DNA of 64,000 nucleotides from Ww85 sp963745765 (GTDB taxonomy: Bacteria; Desulfobacterota; Desulfobulbia; Desulfobulbales; Desulfocapsaceae): assembly GCA_963745765.1 (NCBI GenBank), contig CAVUYQ010000033.1:62001-126000 (forward strand). Reading direction: 5' to 3'. Numbering within the stretch: the stretch's first letter is position 1; every line of letters begins with the position of its first letter. The notes beneath the pieces are model-generated. The model searched no databases and was not told the DNA's origin. It saw only the letters and a program-made list of their open reading frames with translations. The position numbers and the translations under genes are program-made. Of this stretch, positions 1 to 9,617 are shown in pieces.

Positions 1-1
1 C

Positions 2-2079
2 ACCATCCATCGCCGCATCGAACGGCGCATGGCCGTTCACCAGATCGAAACGCTGGATGAGTACGTCAACTACCTGCAGCAGACTCCAGCCGAGGTGGAA
101 GCACTTTTTCGCGATCTGTTGATCGGGGTGACCAGTTTTTTCCGTGACCCTGAGGCCTTCAGGTACTTGAAGAAACAGATCATTCCCAAGCTTTTTGCCG
201 GCAAACCGACGGCTCGTGATCCGTGTCTGGTCGCTGGCTGTTCCACCGGCGAAGAGGCCTATTCTCTTGCCATCCTGCTGCAGGAGCACCTGGACGCGCT
301 GAAGCAGAATTACACGGTGCAGATCTTCGCCACCGATATCGACAGCAAGGCGATTGAGCACGGCCCGTGCCGGAATCTACCCGGCCAGCATCGCCGCCGA
401 TATCACACCGGAACGGCTGGCCCGCTTTTTTTCGCCGGAGCCGGACGCTACCACCTACCGTATCAACAAAAGCATCCGTGACATGGTAATTTTTTCGGAG
501 CAGGATGTGATCAAGGATCCGCCCTTCTCCAAACTCGATCTGGTCAGTTGCCGCAATCTCCTGATTTATATGAGCACTGACCTGCAAAAGAAAATCATCC
601 CCCTGCTCCACTATGCATTGAAGCCTGATGGTTTTCTTTTCCTGGGGACATCGGAAACGGTGGGAGATTTTGGCGATATGTTTGAAGTATTCAACCGTAA
701 ATCGAAACTCTATCGCCGTAGGCATGATATTCACGGTATTCAGCGGGCGTCCCTCGGCCGGCGCCTGGCCTCTCTGACCGTGGGGGACAGGATATGCGTC
801 CTCAGGCTGCGGCAGGAAAGCAGGCCCGGGAAAGCTGACACTGCGCGCGCTGACCGAACACACGATCCTGCAGTAGGCGGCCCCAACGGGTGCTCTTGTC
901 AATAGTCAGGGTGATATCCTTTATCTCCATGGCCGTGCCGGGATGTACCTGGAGCCGGCGCCAGGTGAAGCTCGGTCAACAACATCCTGAAGATGGCCCG
1001 CGAAGGATTGCAGGAGGAATTAACCTCGGCTATGCGTATGACCGTGACGTCAGGGGAAATTTTGCGACGCACTGGTCTACGTGTCAACACCAACGGCGCC
1101 TTGACCACGGTCAATCTGACCATAACCCCGGTGGTTACCGGGCCTGCTGCGACAAACGAGTCGGCCTCTTTACCTGATCCTCCTGGAGGAGTGCTGGCCC
1201 CAGGCAAGCAGTAACAAAACGGAAGATGCACCCGGATTTGACAGTTCGGAGCTTGAAACAAGCGCGTATGTCGCCTCACTCAGGCAGGAATTGCGCGCCA
1301 AGGAAGAATATCTGCAGACGGTGAACGAAGAGCTCAAATCCTCGAACGAGGAGATGCAGTCGATCAACGAAGAACTGCAATCTACCAATGAAGAACTGGA
1401 GACCTCCAAGGAAGAACTGCAGTCAGTCAACGAGGAACTGGCAACGGTCAATGGTGAACTGCAGATCAATGTTACGGATCTTACCCGGACTAACAATGAT
1501 ATGAACAACATGGTAGCCGGTACTGGAATCGGCACTGTGTTTGTCGATCTCGAATTGCGCATATTACGCTTCACCCCTGATGTCACCCGGATCATCAATC
1601 TGATTCCAGGAGATGTGGGGCGGCCCGTGGGGCACATCGTCTCAAATCTGGTGGGATATGAGAACCTGGTTGCAGATGTGAAAAAAGTTCTGCAAAACCT
1701 GGTCCCAAAGGATGTTGACGTGCAGACAACTGAGGAAAAATGGTACACGATGCGCCTGCAACCGTACCGCACGATTGACAATGTGATTGAAGGAGCGGTG
1801 ATTACCTTTGTTGACATAACCGAGCGCAAGCGGGTGGAAGACAACCTGCAAAAGGCCTTTGATGAAATCAAGACCTTGCGGGGTATCGTCCCCATTTGTG
1901 CCCACTGTAAGAGTATTCGTGACGACAGCGGTTTCTGGAACCAGGTGGAAGGTTATGTTCGGGATCATTCCGAGGCCGAATTCAGTCACGGAATTTGCCC
2001 GGATTGTTTAAAAAAACACTATCCAGAACTGGTTACGGAAGGCATAAAAGGGTCAAAAAGAGAAGATGATCCACAATGA
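2..2079 (+). pseudogene. CheR-type methyltransferase / PAS fusion (CheB-CheR family), 5'-partial and frameshifted
   Basis: The N terminus lies before the window. The first readable part is a CheR-like SAM methyltransferase (VAGCSTGEEAYSLAILLQ is the SAM-binding stretch; FATDIDSKAIE and LVSCRNLLIYM follow). After it come the linker typical of CheB/CheR fusions, a long coiled coil of repeated NEELQS-type heptads (about 1310-1470), a PAS domain, and a C-terminal Cys pair region (CAHCKS near 1900, CPDC near 2000). The reading frame breaks at about 361 (one extra C), between about 765 and 840, at about 970 and between 1160 and 1290, and TAG at 874-876 stands where homologues have Tyr. Protein identity is well kept between breaks. 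It overlaps the next gene by ATGA. The role would be receptor-like methylation or signalling; either a pseudogene or a badly sequenced gene. Confidence 0.8.
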
Positions 2080-3221
2080 CCGGATATAAAACCGGGACCG
2101 GCGGTGTTCGTCGCACCATCTTGTACGTCGCCGCTCTCGTTCTCATGTTCCTGTTTTCATCCCCCGCCATGGCGGCTATAGACAGGACCGGTGATGAGTT
2201 TCTCGCCGGGTATATCGCCTCGGTTCTTGAACGGGACCTGCATTGGCAGAGAGACAGCTATAATTTACAAATAGAAAACGGAGTGGCAACGATTACCCTG
2301 TTCAAGGAGGACCCGATCCGCGAGGAGGAGGCAAACAGCCAGCTGCTGGAAATCGACGGCCTGCAGAGGATGACCATTGCGGTGCAGCCGGTAAAAGTAG
2401 ACAAACAGACAAAACCTGAGGTGTTTATGGGAATAACCGGGGACGGGGAAGCCTTTCCAACAGGTGACCTGTTCCAGCCACTTATCGCCGACCCGAAGCA
2501 GCCGCAGTTCTCTGTCAGTATCAACCGTTTCAAATCTCAGGGATTACAATACACCATGGCCTCTGTCGGCTTTGGAGAGACTTTCGGCTTATACCGGTTC
2601 TTTGGTGCGAAGGAGGGGGACGGCCTGCAACTCAGTCTCGAAGCCGGATTGTTCGCCCAATTTAACCTCGATACCCCTTCCGCTAATCTGATAAACGCCG
2701 ATTATACTATCGGTCTGCCTGTTACCTACCGGTATGGCGACAACTCCCTTCGTTTCCGTTTATATCACCAGAGTTCCCACCTTGGTGATGAACTCCTTCT
2801 CGGCGATAATCCTCCGGAACGAATCAATCTCAGCTTCGAGGCTCTTGAACTGCTCTATGCCAGAGAATGGCGGAACTGGCGGGTCTATGGCGGCGGTGAG
2901 TATCTGCTGCATAAGGAACCGTCCGATCTCAAGCCGACGAGCGGCCATTGGGGAATCGAGTATCACGGCAGCCAGACGCTTTTCTGGAACGGCAGGCCGA
3001 TCGGCGGGGTCGACATGAAGAGTCTGGAAGAGCATGAATGGCATATCGATACCAGTATTAAGATCGGTCTCGAATTCGGCCATCCCAATCCGGGCCAGCG
3101 CCGGTTGCGACTGATGCTCGAATGGTACGATGGATTTGATCCTTACGGCCAGTTTTACACAACGAGGTTGAATACTTTGGCCTTGGTGTTTCACTGGGAT
3201 TCTGATTGGAAAATGGCTTAA
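2076..3221 (+). CDS. Exported BON-like / DUF1207 outer-membrane protein
   Basis: 381 residues. An N-terminal signal peptide is visible (Arg-rich start, hydrophobic stretch about 15-32, ending SSPAMA). Residues about 40-110 resemble a BON-type small alpha/beta domain. From about residue 120 onward the protein matches DUF1207, recognised by a segment like PLIADPKQPQFSVSINRF and by alternating Tyr/Trp-rich strands that suggest an outer-membrane beta barrel. The start codon overlaps the preceding stop (ATGA), so it is probably translated with the upstream gene. Exact function is unknown; DUF1207 members are predicted outer-membrane proteins related in style to lipid A deacylase-like barrels. Confidence 0.75.
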   Translation: MTGYKTGTGGVRRTILYVAALVLMFLFSSPAMAAIDRTGDEFLAGYIASVLERDLHWQRDSYNLQIENGVATITLFKEDPIREEEANSQLLEIDGLQRMTIAVQPVKVDKQTKPEVFMGITGDGEAFPTGDLFQPLIADPKQPQFSVSINRFKSQGLQYTMASVGFGETFGLYRFFGAKEGDGLQLSLEAGLFAQFNLDTPSANLINADYTIGLPVTYRYGDNSLRFRLYHQSSHLGDELLLGDNPPERINLSFEALELLYAREWRNWRVYGGGEYLLHKEPSDLKPTSGHWGIEYHGSQTLFWNGRPIGGVDMKSLEEHEWHIDTSIKIGLEFGHPNPGQRRLRLMLEWYDGFDPYGQFYTTRLNTLALVFHWDSDWKMA

Positions 3222-3266
3222 TACTGACTTTCTTATCTTACCATACCAATGAAATGAGGAGCCGCC

Positions 3267-4348
3267 ATGGCCTCTTTGAATTTTGAACAAGAAAAAAATA
3301 CCTTTCAGGACTTACTACGAAAGCAACCGGAAGCATTTTTATGCTACTAAAAATGCCTACATCCGTATTATCGGTTCACTGACCAGGAAGCTGAAACTGG
3401 ATATGGTGACCAAAGGTCGAAGGTCGGGTCAAGGCCAGAGAGGAGTGCATAAAAAAGTTTCATCGTAAATACCAGGATAAACTCGAAGTCGATGAACAGC
3501 CTTACGAGATCAAGGATTACATTTCAGACATGATAGGTATCCGCATCGTTTGCCTCTATGAAGACCAGATAGCCGTTTTGTCGGAAATATTGCGGAAAAA
3601 CTTTAAAATTCTTAACGTTACCGATATGATATCGTCCGTGGAGAGTACCGAGGATTCCTTCGGTTATAAGAGCCTGCATATGGATTTGGCATTGAATGAT
3701 GAGATGGCATTGCTTCCTAAATACCAACCATTTGTGAACTCTTCATTCGAAGTGCAGATCAGATCTTTAATTCAGGATGCCTGGAGTGTCCTCGACCATC
3801 AGATTAAATATAAAAAATCGATTCCCATTGCTCTTAAACGCAGGATCAATATCCTCTCCGCTCTGTTTGAGATAGCAGATCGGGAATTCATGGAAGTCCG
3901 CGATGCCACCACCCAACTGATACAACAGGAGAAGGCGGCTTTGGAGAATGATCTCCAGGATGACTTACCTGAGACGGTGGGACAGGTGGCGACGAACGAC
4001 TCACGGGCCGTAAACGCCTTTAATTTTCTGCGTATTGCCGGCCATTTTTTCAGGGATTTCGAGTTCATCGACTATAAAGTGGATTACTTCGTTCATGAAA
4101 TTCTGAAAATGGACCGTGGTCTGCAAAAATCCGATCTCCATAAATGCTTGACCGAGAAGTTGAAAATCGTCAGGGAGTATCGCGACCAGTTCCTTAAGGA
4201 AAATCCAAATCAGTCCTTCAGTCCCTACGCCTCGATTAGGCATTGCCTCTATCTCTATGATCCAGAAACCTTCGGGCGAATTTTATCCAGGGGTACAAAA
4301 GAAAGGTTTGCCGGTTGGTTAAACCGCTCGCGAAGTCACTCTGATTGA
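3267..4348 (+). CDS. RelA/SpoT synthetase-domain protein (frameshifted near 5' end)
   Basis: A (p)ppGpp synthetase-type domain without an HD hydrolase domain. Motifs seen include GIRIVCLYEDQI, YKSLHMDL and EVQIRSLIQDAWSVLDHQ, typical of the RelA/SpoT nucleotidyltransferase fold that transfers pyrophosphate from ATP to GDP/GTP. A helical C-terminal region of about 150 residues follows. I choose ATG 3267 because the peptide MASLNFEQEK joins naturally to the next frame. There is an extra A in the A-run at about 3290 and an extra G near 3413, so the gene reads in three pieces; the long open part is 3530-4348. The homopolymer location suggests sequencing error. Expected to act in the cytoplasm in stringent-type signalling. 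Confidence 0.75.
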
Positions 4349-4703
4349 TGGTCAACAGAAAGGACAAAGAGAGGCGGCGACTCATCGAACCAAACCAACC
4401 CTGAACGGTTATATATGACCATCGGTTACATATGACCTCATTCATCAGGGTTCTTCCGGTAAAAAGGCTCCCTCGTTAATTCTTAAAAATATATTATGAA
4501 TTCAGATAGTTGTATGAAAAAAAACTGAATAGCTGGGGAAGGGCACAACGATTGCAAGTTTAATGAGTGGGACGCGGCTTTTCACCCTTTCTTTGTCTTC
4601 ACTATGAAGGATGAAGGGACTGCTGCGTCGCTTGCAGGGAAGGAAATTATAATCGTTTACCGGCAGATCTGCTGCTCATCTGAAACTCTTTAGGAGACTC
4701 TCT
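4349..4703. other. Intergenic region, 355 bp
   Basis: No coding region is supported. The only structure noticed is a short imperfect direct repeat, GTTATATATGACC near 4409 and GTTACATATGACC near 4425. The 3' end should hold the promoter and ribosome binding site (AGGAGA at 4690) of the dsrD-like gene. Confidence 0.5.
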
Positions 4704-4946
4704 ATGAAATTAACGACAGAAGCACTCAAAACCGCAATTCTTGAGAAAGCTGAAACATCACCGAAAGCGCAGCTGTACATTAAAGATTTCTATAGCTGTG
4801 ATCCGGAGACAAAGCCACGTGATCTGAAAAATGTCGCCAATGATCTTGTAAAAGAAGGGAGGCTCATGTTTTGGTCTTCAGGCTCAACAACTATGTACGC
4901 GCTTAAAAGCCGAATTAAAAATGAAGAGGGCGTGGGAGGAATTTAA
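4704..4946 (+). CDS. dsrD: DsrD-like winged-helix protein (sulfite reductase-associated)
   Basis: 80 residues, the usual DsrD size. The C-terminal half contains WSSGSTTMYALK, almost the same as the signature end of DsrD of sulfate reducers (WSSGSTTMYGLK), preceded by a helix-turn-helix-like part (KPRDLKNVANDLVKEGRL). DsrD is a small winged-helix protein encoded next to dsrAB and known to stimulate dissimilatory sulfite reductase. Here no dsrA, dsrB or other sulfur gene is nearby: flanking genes are a RelA/SpoT-domain protein and a histidine kinase. It is therefore either a DsrD paralogue or a relocated dsrD. AGGAGA lies 8 bases before ATG. The family assignment is firm; the role of this orphan copy is inference. 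Confidence 0.8.
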   Translation: MKLTTEALKTAILEKAETSPKAQLYIKDFYSCDPETKPRDLKNVANDLVKEGRLMFWSSGSTTMYALKSRIKNEEGVGGI

Positions 4947-5054
4947 GAATCAGCTCCGCAACAGAGCCTTTAATTGAATTGTTGACCAAGTATGTTTAAG
5001 GACAGGAGCAAAATATACAAAAAGGTGACATGGCCATGGCAGAGGCCTGTCAAT

Positions 5055-6980
5055 TCAGTTATCCAGGATTTCCCGTACTTTTCGGGAAAATTCTGAGAGA
5101 TTAAAAGGCTTTTGGATAAAACCGTTACAGCCCTTTTTAAGTATTTCCATGACCTGGCCGTTGATGGAATAGCCACTTGACAGCAGTACCAGCATCTGCG
5201 GCTCCAATTCGCGGATTGCGGTAAATGTTTTCTCGCCGTTTATTCCCGGCATAATGAGGTCAAGGATAACCATGCTGATCTCTCCCCCTTTATCTGTCAG
5301 AATTTCTATCGCCTCTCGGCCACTGTTAGCAACATATACCGTGTACCCCAGTTTTTCCAACATAGCCTTTCCGACTTCAGTAACCACAAGTTCATCATCT
5401 ACGAGAAGAAGCGTTTCATTACCCATGATGAGCTTCTTTTCGGGCGGCAGTTCCTCATGGTGCGCTTCCAACTGCGAGAGCGGCAAATAGATATCCACTG
5501 TGGTGCCGACATCCACCTCGCTTGTAAGAGTTATGGCACCATCATGATTGTGAATAATGCCAAGAACCGAGGACAATCCCAAACCGGTACCTCGTTCTTT
5601 TTCTTTCGTCGTAAAAAAAGGATCAAAGGCGCGCTGTCGTGTTACCTCGTCCATACCTGATCCCGAATCGGTGATCGATATTTTTCCATACGTGCCTGGT
5701 GCCATCTTGCGGGGAGAGCAAAAATTTTTAGACAGGTTAATGGTCGATGTATAGAGAAAAAGGTGACCGCCTTTGGGCATTGCCTGCCGCGCATTCACGA
5801 AAATATTAAAAAATACCTGCTCAAACTGCTTTTGATCCACTTCTGCGACAATGGGTTCGGAACTCATTTTAGAATGGACGGAGATATCTTTGTTGGTGCG
5901 GCCAAACATAACAATAGACTTTTGTAAAAGTTCATTGATATTTACCGGGGTCGTCTCATACTTGCCGCCATGCGCAAAACCAAGTACCTGTTGCGTAAGA
6001 TTTGCAGCGCTGCCAACATATTTCTCTATTCCCCGGATGTGCTCAAGTAGTGGATCTGCTTGCTCGATGGAGACACGCATTAAAGAGGCATGTCCCTGGA
6101 TTCCCATCAGCAAATTATTGAAGTCATGGGCGATACCCCCTGCCAGCGTACCCAGCGCTTCAAGCTTTTGAGCCTGCTTGAGCTGCCGTTCCATCTGGAT
6201 TCGTTCGGTGATGTCCCGGGTGATGGAAAGAATGACATGTTCGCCATGTATCTGCAGAAGTCGTGCCGACATGAGTCCAACGCCTGTTTTCCCTCCTTTG
6301 ATAACGAATTCTGCTTCAAGGTTCTCCACATACCCGGTGCGTTTGAGCTCATTGACGAGTTTTACCCTGTCTTCAGGGTTGCGCCAGATATTCAAGGAAA
6401 CTGATGTCCTGCCAATAGCCTCATCCCGGGTATAACCCGTTAGCTTGGTGAATCCATCGTTAATATTTATATACATGCCGTCGGATGCTCTATTGAGATT
6501 TATAGCATCAGGGCTTGTATGGAATGCCAGCCCGAATAGTTCTTCGCTTCTTCTTTGAGCTTCTTCTGCCATTTTCAGGTCATCAACATTTCTCGTGACA
6601 CCCTCAACACCAAGAATGGTACCTTTTTCATCCCGGTAATAGTGCGCATTAGTGGATGCCCACCAGACAGACCCGTCCTTTCGTTTCAGTTGCGCGAGGA
6701 AATTTTTTACCTGCCCTTTTTCCTGTAGTAATTCTAAAAATTTATTTCGTTCATCCAGGTGGAGATAAACCTCTTCTGCCATTTTCAGGCCTATGGCTTC
6801 TTCAACCGTATAGCCGGAGAGATTTTCCACCGATTGAGAAACAAAAGTGATTCGCCCGTCAATGTCAGTGCGGTAAAGAAGGTCCGGAGTGTTATCAACG
6901 AGAACCTGGTAGTCCCTGAGACTCCTTTCGAGTTCGTTGATTCTTGTCAGGACCTTTTTGGAGAGCAATTTATCAAACAT
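5055..6980 (-). CDS. PAS-PAS hybrid sensor histidine kinase with C-terminal receiver
   Basis: 641 residues, no membrane segments. A short coiled coil is followed by PAS domains at about 20-140 and 145-265, a HisKA domain with phospho-acceptor His285 in GGIAHDFNN, an HATPase domain (FNIFVNARQAM, DSGSGMDE, GTGLGLSSVLGI), and a receiver domain from about 520 with LLVDDE, the phosphoryl-acceptor Asp in VILDLIMPG, and QKPF near the end. The GGIAHDFNN form is common in cytoplasmic hybrid kinases of Desulfobacterota. It is monocistronic and convergent with the dsrD-like gene. The signal is unknown; PAS domains suggest a redox, gas or small-molecule input. Confidence 0.9.
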   Translation of the reverse strand: MFDKLLSKKVLTRINELERSLRDYQVLVDNTPDLLYRTDIDGRITFVSQSVENLSGYTVEEAIGLKMAEEVYLHLDERNKFLELLQEKGQVKNFLAQLKRKDGSVWWASTNAHYYRDEKGTILGVEGVTRNVDDLKMAEEAQRRSEELFGLAFHTSPDAINLNRASDGMYININDGFTKLTGYTRDEAIGRTSVSLNIWRNPEDRVKLVNELKRTGYVENLEAEFVIKGGKTGVGLMSARLLQIHGEHVILSITRDITERIQMERQLKQAQKLEALGTLAGGIAHDFNNLLMGIQGHASLMRVSIEQADPLLEHIRGIEKYVGSAANLTQQVLGFAHGGKYETTPVNINELLQKSIVMFGRTNKDISVHSKMSSEPIVAEVDQKQFEQVFFNIFVNARQAMPKGGHLFLYTSTINLSKNFCSPRKMAPGTYGKISITDSGSGMDEVTRQRAFDPFFTTKEKERGTGLGLSSVLGIIHNHDGAITLTSEVDVGTTVDIYLPLSQLEAHHEELPPEKKLIMGNETLLLVDDELVVTEVGKAMLEKLGYTVYVANSGREAIEILTDKGGEISMVILDLIMPGINGEKTFTAIRELEPQMLVLLSSGYSINGQVMEILKKGCNGFIQKPFNLSEFSRKVREILDN

Positions 6981-7397
6981 CAGGCATAGTAAAAGATTAT
7001 GGGAGGTTGTAACCTGTTCGTTTTCCGTGCGGTGCCATAACAGATAAGATACTATCCTTTTTCTGACTCATTTTCCACCAGATTCCCACTATTGCCAGGC
7101 CATCCGTAGGTCTTGTTCTCCTGTTCGCATCGTTTATTAACCCCATGCAGGAAATAAGATGTTATCACCTGTAAGGAGTATGGGAGCAGGGGGGAAGTTT
7201 TTACCTCCTGGAGAGAGGGTTTATAACCTTTTCCAGGCGCGTTTGATATAGAAGATTGGTATTCCATTCCTGCGCGATGAACCCTAAAAGCAGCAAACAC
7301 CATTTTTCTCTCGTCCCTGAACAGTCATCTCGGTTCTAACCCGGATTCATGGTATATTGATCGGGATAATCATGCATGCTGAACCTGGAGGCGCCTT
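6981..7397. other. Divergent intergenic region, 417 bp
   Basis: This lies between the kinase (minus) and the FAD protein (plus), so it must hold both promoters. A short palindrome AGGTTgtAACCT is at 7004-7015, close to the kinase start, and could be an operator. A possible 83-residue minus-strand frame (7052-7303) has no recognisable features and is not called. Confidence 0.35.
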
Positions 7398-8975
7398 TTG
7401 CATCTCATATTACCTGATATCCGGATCCGGGTCGAAGATGACCGGATCGATGAATACCTGAAAGCGGCATCCGCAGAACTTGCAATCGATAGCAATCGTA
7501 TTGCTGTCAGCCATATCCTGAGTAAAGCGCTCGATAGCCGTGACACGGAACAATTCTATTACAAAATTTCGCTCGTGGTCACGATCGCCGGACACTATGA
7601 AAACAAAAGAAATTTCCCTCAGTACACAGAAAGAGCGGGAGAAAAACGCAAGACAGTCAGCACCAGGGTCAGGCCGCTGATTGTCGGCTTCGGTCCCGCC
7701 GGCATGTTTGCCGCACTCGAACTGATTGCGTACGGCCTCAAACCGATCATCTTTGAGAGAGGCAAGAAAATTGAAGAACGGACCATCGATGTGCAGAGGT
7801 TTATCAGAGAAAGGGAGCTGAACCCGGAGTCCAATATTCAATTTGGCGAAGGCGGAGCGGGTTCCTATTCCGATGGGAAGCTCTTCTCCCGGCGAAATCA
7901 TAATACGAGCTATATAAACAAGGTGTTGCGAACCTTTGTGAAATTCGGCGCACCGGCAGAAATCGAATATATCGGCAAGCCCCACCTGGGGACCGATGTG
8001 CTGTGCAAGATTGTTCGTAATATCAGGCGCTTTATCCTCGAGAGCGGCGGCGAGATCAATTACAGCGCAAAAATGACGGACATCCTGATAACTGACGGAA
8101 TGGCCACCGGCATACGTATAAATGGTGAGACGGACTATTTTTCCCCGGCCATCTACCTTGCCTCGGGCCATTCTGCACGTGACACCTATGCGATGCTCAG
8201 CGAACGTGACATCGCCCTTGAGCAGAAAGCGATTTCCGTCGGTGTGCGCATCGAGCATCCTGTCGAAACCATAAATCTCATGCGCTACGGTCATAAATAC
8301 CGGGACTACCGCCCCATAGGAGCGGCCACCTATTCCCTGAACTATACCAACCGGAACGTTCGCCGGGGGGTGTACACCTTCTGCATGTGCCCGGGAGGCG
8401 AGGTCATCAATGCATCATCGGGTCACGGCATGATGGTCGTCAATGGCATGAGTTATGCGAAGCGCTCATCACCGTTTTCCAATGCGGCCCTCGTCGTAAC
8501 CTGTCACACCGGCGACTATCCCTCGACATCTCCTTTGGCCGGGCTGGCCTTCCAGGAGCAGATCGAGCGCAAGGCCTATCAGGCCGGTGGCGGGGGATGG
8601 CAGGTGCCCGCCCAGAATCTGCTGGATTTCCTCGGTGCGACAAGCTCTGCGGTTTTAAACGATACTTCCTTCAGGATGGGAACGGTTGCTGCCGACATGA
8701 GAGACATCGTGCCGGAATTTGTGGTCAACGAACTGGCCGCGGCATTCTCGGTGTGGAAGAGAGAGGTACCCTTGTTTGTTTCCCATGAGGCACTGTTATT
8801 CGGTGCGGAGACAAGGACTTCATCTCCTGTTCGCATTACACGCAACAGGAATTACGAATCGGTGAACGTGAAGAATATCTATCCGGTTGGTGAAGGTTCA
8901 GGCTATACCGGCGGCATCACGAGTTCTGCCGCTGATGCTATCAAGGCGGTCGAGAGGTCGGTGTCGAACATATGA
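7398..8975 (+). CDS. FAD-dependent dehydrogenase-like protein (COG2509 family)
   Basis: 525 residues. An N-terminal domain of about 85 residues precedes a Rossmann FAD-binding motif, VGFGPAGMFAALEL, at about 96, then the family-typical stretch FGEGGAGSYSDGKL. The C terminus has VGEGSGYTGGITSSAADAI, the usual second FAD-contact region. This matches the widespread uncharacterised FAD-dependent proteins (BFD/GidA-like fold) found in many anaerobes; the substrate is unknown. The frame starts at TTG 7398, preceded by GGAGGC at about 7387, which supports this start. It stands alone, followed by a convergent small gene. Confidence 0.85.
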   Translation: MHLILPDIRIRVEDDRIDEYLKAASAELAIDSNRIAVSHILSKALDSRDTEQFYYKISLVVTIAGHYENKRNFPQYTERAGEKRKTVSTRVRPLIVGFGPAGMFAALELIAYGLKPIIFERGKKIEERTIDVQRFIRERELNPESNIQFGEGGAGSYSDGKLFSRRNHNTSYINKVLRTFVKFGAPAEIEYIGKPHLGTDVLCKIVRNIRRFILESGGEINYSAKMTDILITDGMATGIRINGETDYFSPAIYLASGHSARDTYAMLSERDIALEQKAISVGVRIEHPVETINLMRYGHKYRDYRPIGAATYSLNYTNRNVRRGVYTFCMCPGGEVINASSGHGMMVVNGMSYAKRSSPFSNAALVVTCHTGDYPSTSPLAGLAFQEQIERKAYQAGGGGWQVPAQNLLDFLGATSSAVLNDTSFRMGTVAADMRDIVPEFVVNELAAAFSVWKREVPLFVSHEALLFGAETRTSSPVRITRNRNYESVNVKNIYPVGEGSGYTGGITSSAADAIKAVERSVSNI

Positions 8976-8988
8976 AACGATCCTGCAA

Positions 8989-9243
8989 CTAGGCAAGCGG
9001 CTTCCTGGGTTTAGCGGCCTTTTCCCTCTTTTTCATAACAAGGTAGAGGCCTTCAACTTTTTTTCTTGCCCACGGAGTTCTTCGCAGAAATTTAAGGCTT
9101 GATTTGACTGACGGGTCGCTGGTGAAACAACGTATTTTTATGCGCTTGCCTAGTGCTTCCCAGCCGAAAAACTCGACCAGACCGGTCACCATCATTTCCA
9201 GGGTGACGCCGTCCTGCGGATGTTTTATCTGTTCTTTATTCAT
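8989..9243 (-). CDS. VF530 / DUF2132 family small protein
   Basis: 84 residues. The sequence carries the VF530 family core: GVTLEMMVTGLVEFFGWEAL, RIKIRCF, then DPSVKSSLKFLRRTPWAR. VF530 proteins are small conserved bacterial proteins with a helical, possibly nucleic-acid-binding fold; the cellular role is unknown. The lysine-rich C terminus (KKREKAAKPRKP) would fit nucleic-acid contact. It is convergent with the FAD gene and separated by 13 bases. Confidence 0.85.
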   Translation of the reverse strand: MNKEQIKHPQDGVTLEMMVTGLVEFFGWEALGKRIKIRCFTSDPSVKSSLKFLRRTPWARKKVEGLYLVMKKREKAAKPRKPLA

Positions 9244-9393
9244 ACGTGTTGCCTGTTATTGTATAAGGATCGGTGCTAATGAGAGGTTATACCATCTCCG
9301 GGTTTCGCTGTCTTGATAATGTGGTCAGGCTCGGGTGGTGATCCGGCGGGCTGGCCGCCGCTGCCCTGATGAAAAACATATGGGAATTGTAAA

Positions 9394-9597
9394 ATGAATG
9401 ACGGAACAAAACGAGCCGATATCAAGATCGGCCTGAAGGTCTCCATCGTCTTAAAACAGGATCAGCGATCCGGAAAACTTACCGAGGGCGTTGTCCGGGA
9501 TATCCTGACAAAATCAGGCACGCATCCGCACGGCATCAAGGTCCGTTTGGAAAACGGTCTGGTGGGCAGGGTGAAGCATGTTCAGGCCTCGCAATAA
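9394..9597 (+). CDS. ywbE: YwbE family protein (DUF2196)
   Basis: 67 residues. The sequence follows the YwbE family pattern: an N-terminal segment ADIKIGLKVSIVLKQDQRSG, then LTEGVVRDILT and THPHGIKVRLENGLVGRVKH. The fold is predicted to be a small beta barrel. YwbE is conserved in many bacteria but has no assigned function. Short length, strong family match and an ATG start support a real gene. It converges with the transporter gene that follows on the other strand. Confidence 0.85.
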   Translation: MNDGTKRADIKIGLKVSIVLKQDQRSGKLTEGVVRDILTKSGTHPHGIKVRLENGLVGRVKHVQASQ

Positions 9598-9617
9598 TCG
9601 ACAACGCTATCTGCCGG

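Noticed and set aside
874..876. TAG in the CheR fusion considered as a recoded codon
   Set aside because: Homologues have Tyr at this place, and the gene has several other frame breaks, so a point change or error is simpler.
180..1895. Long minus-strand frames (180-902 and 1170-1895)
   Set aside because: They are shadows of the CheR/PAS fusion; their peptides are low-complexity and the plus strand carries conserved domains.
7052..7303. 83-residue minus-strand frame
   Set aside because: No ribosome binding site, domain or family; it covers the shared promoter region of two divergent genes.
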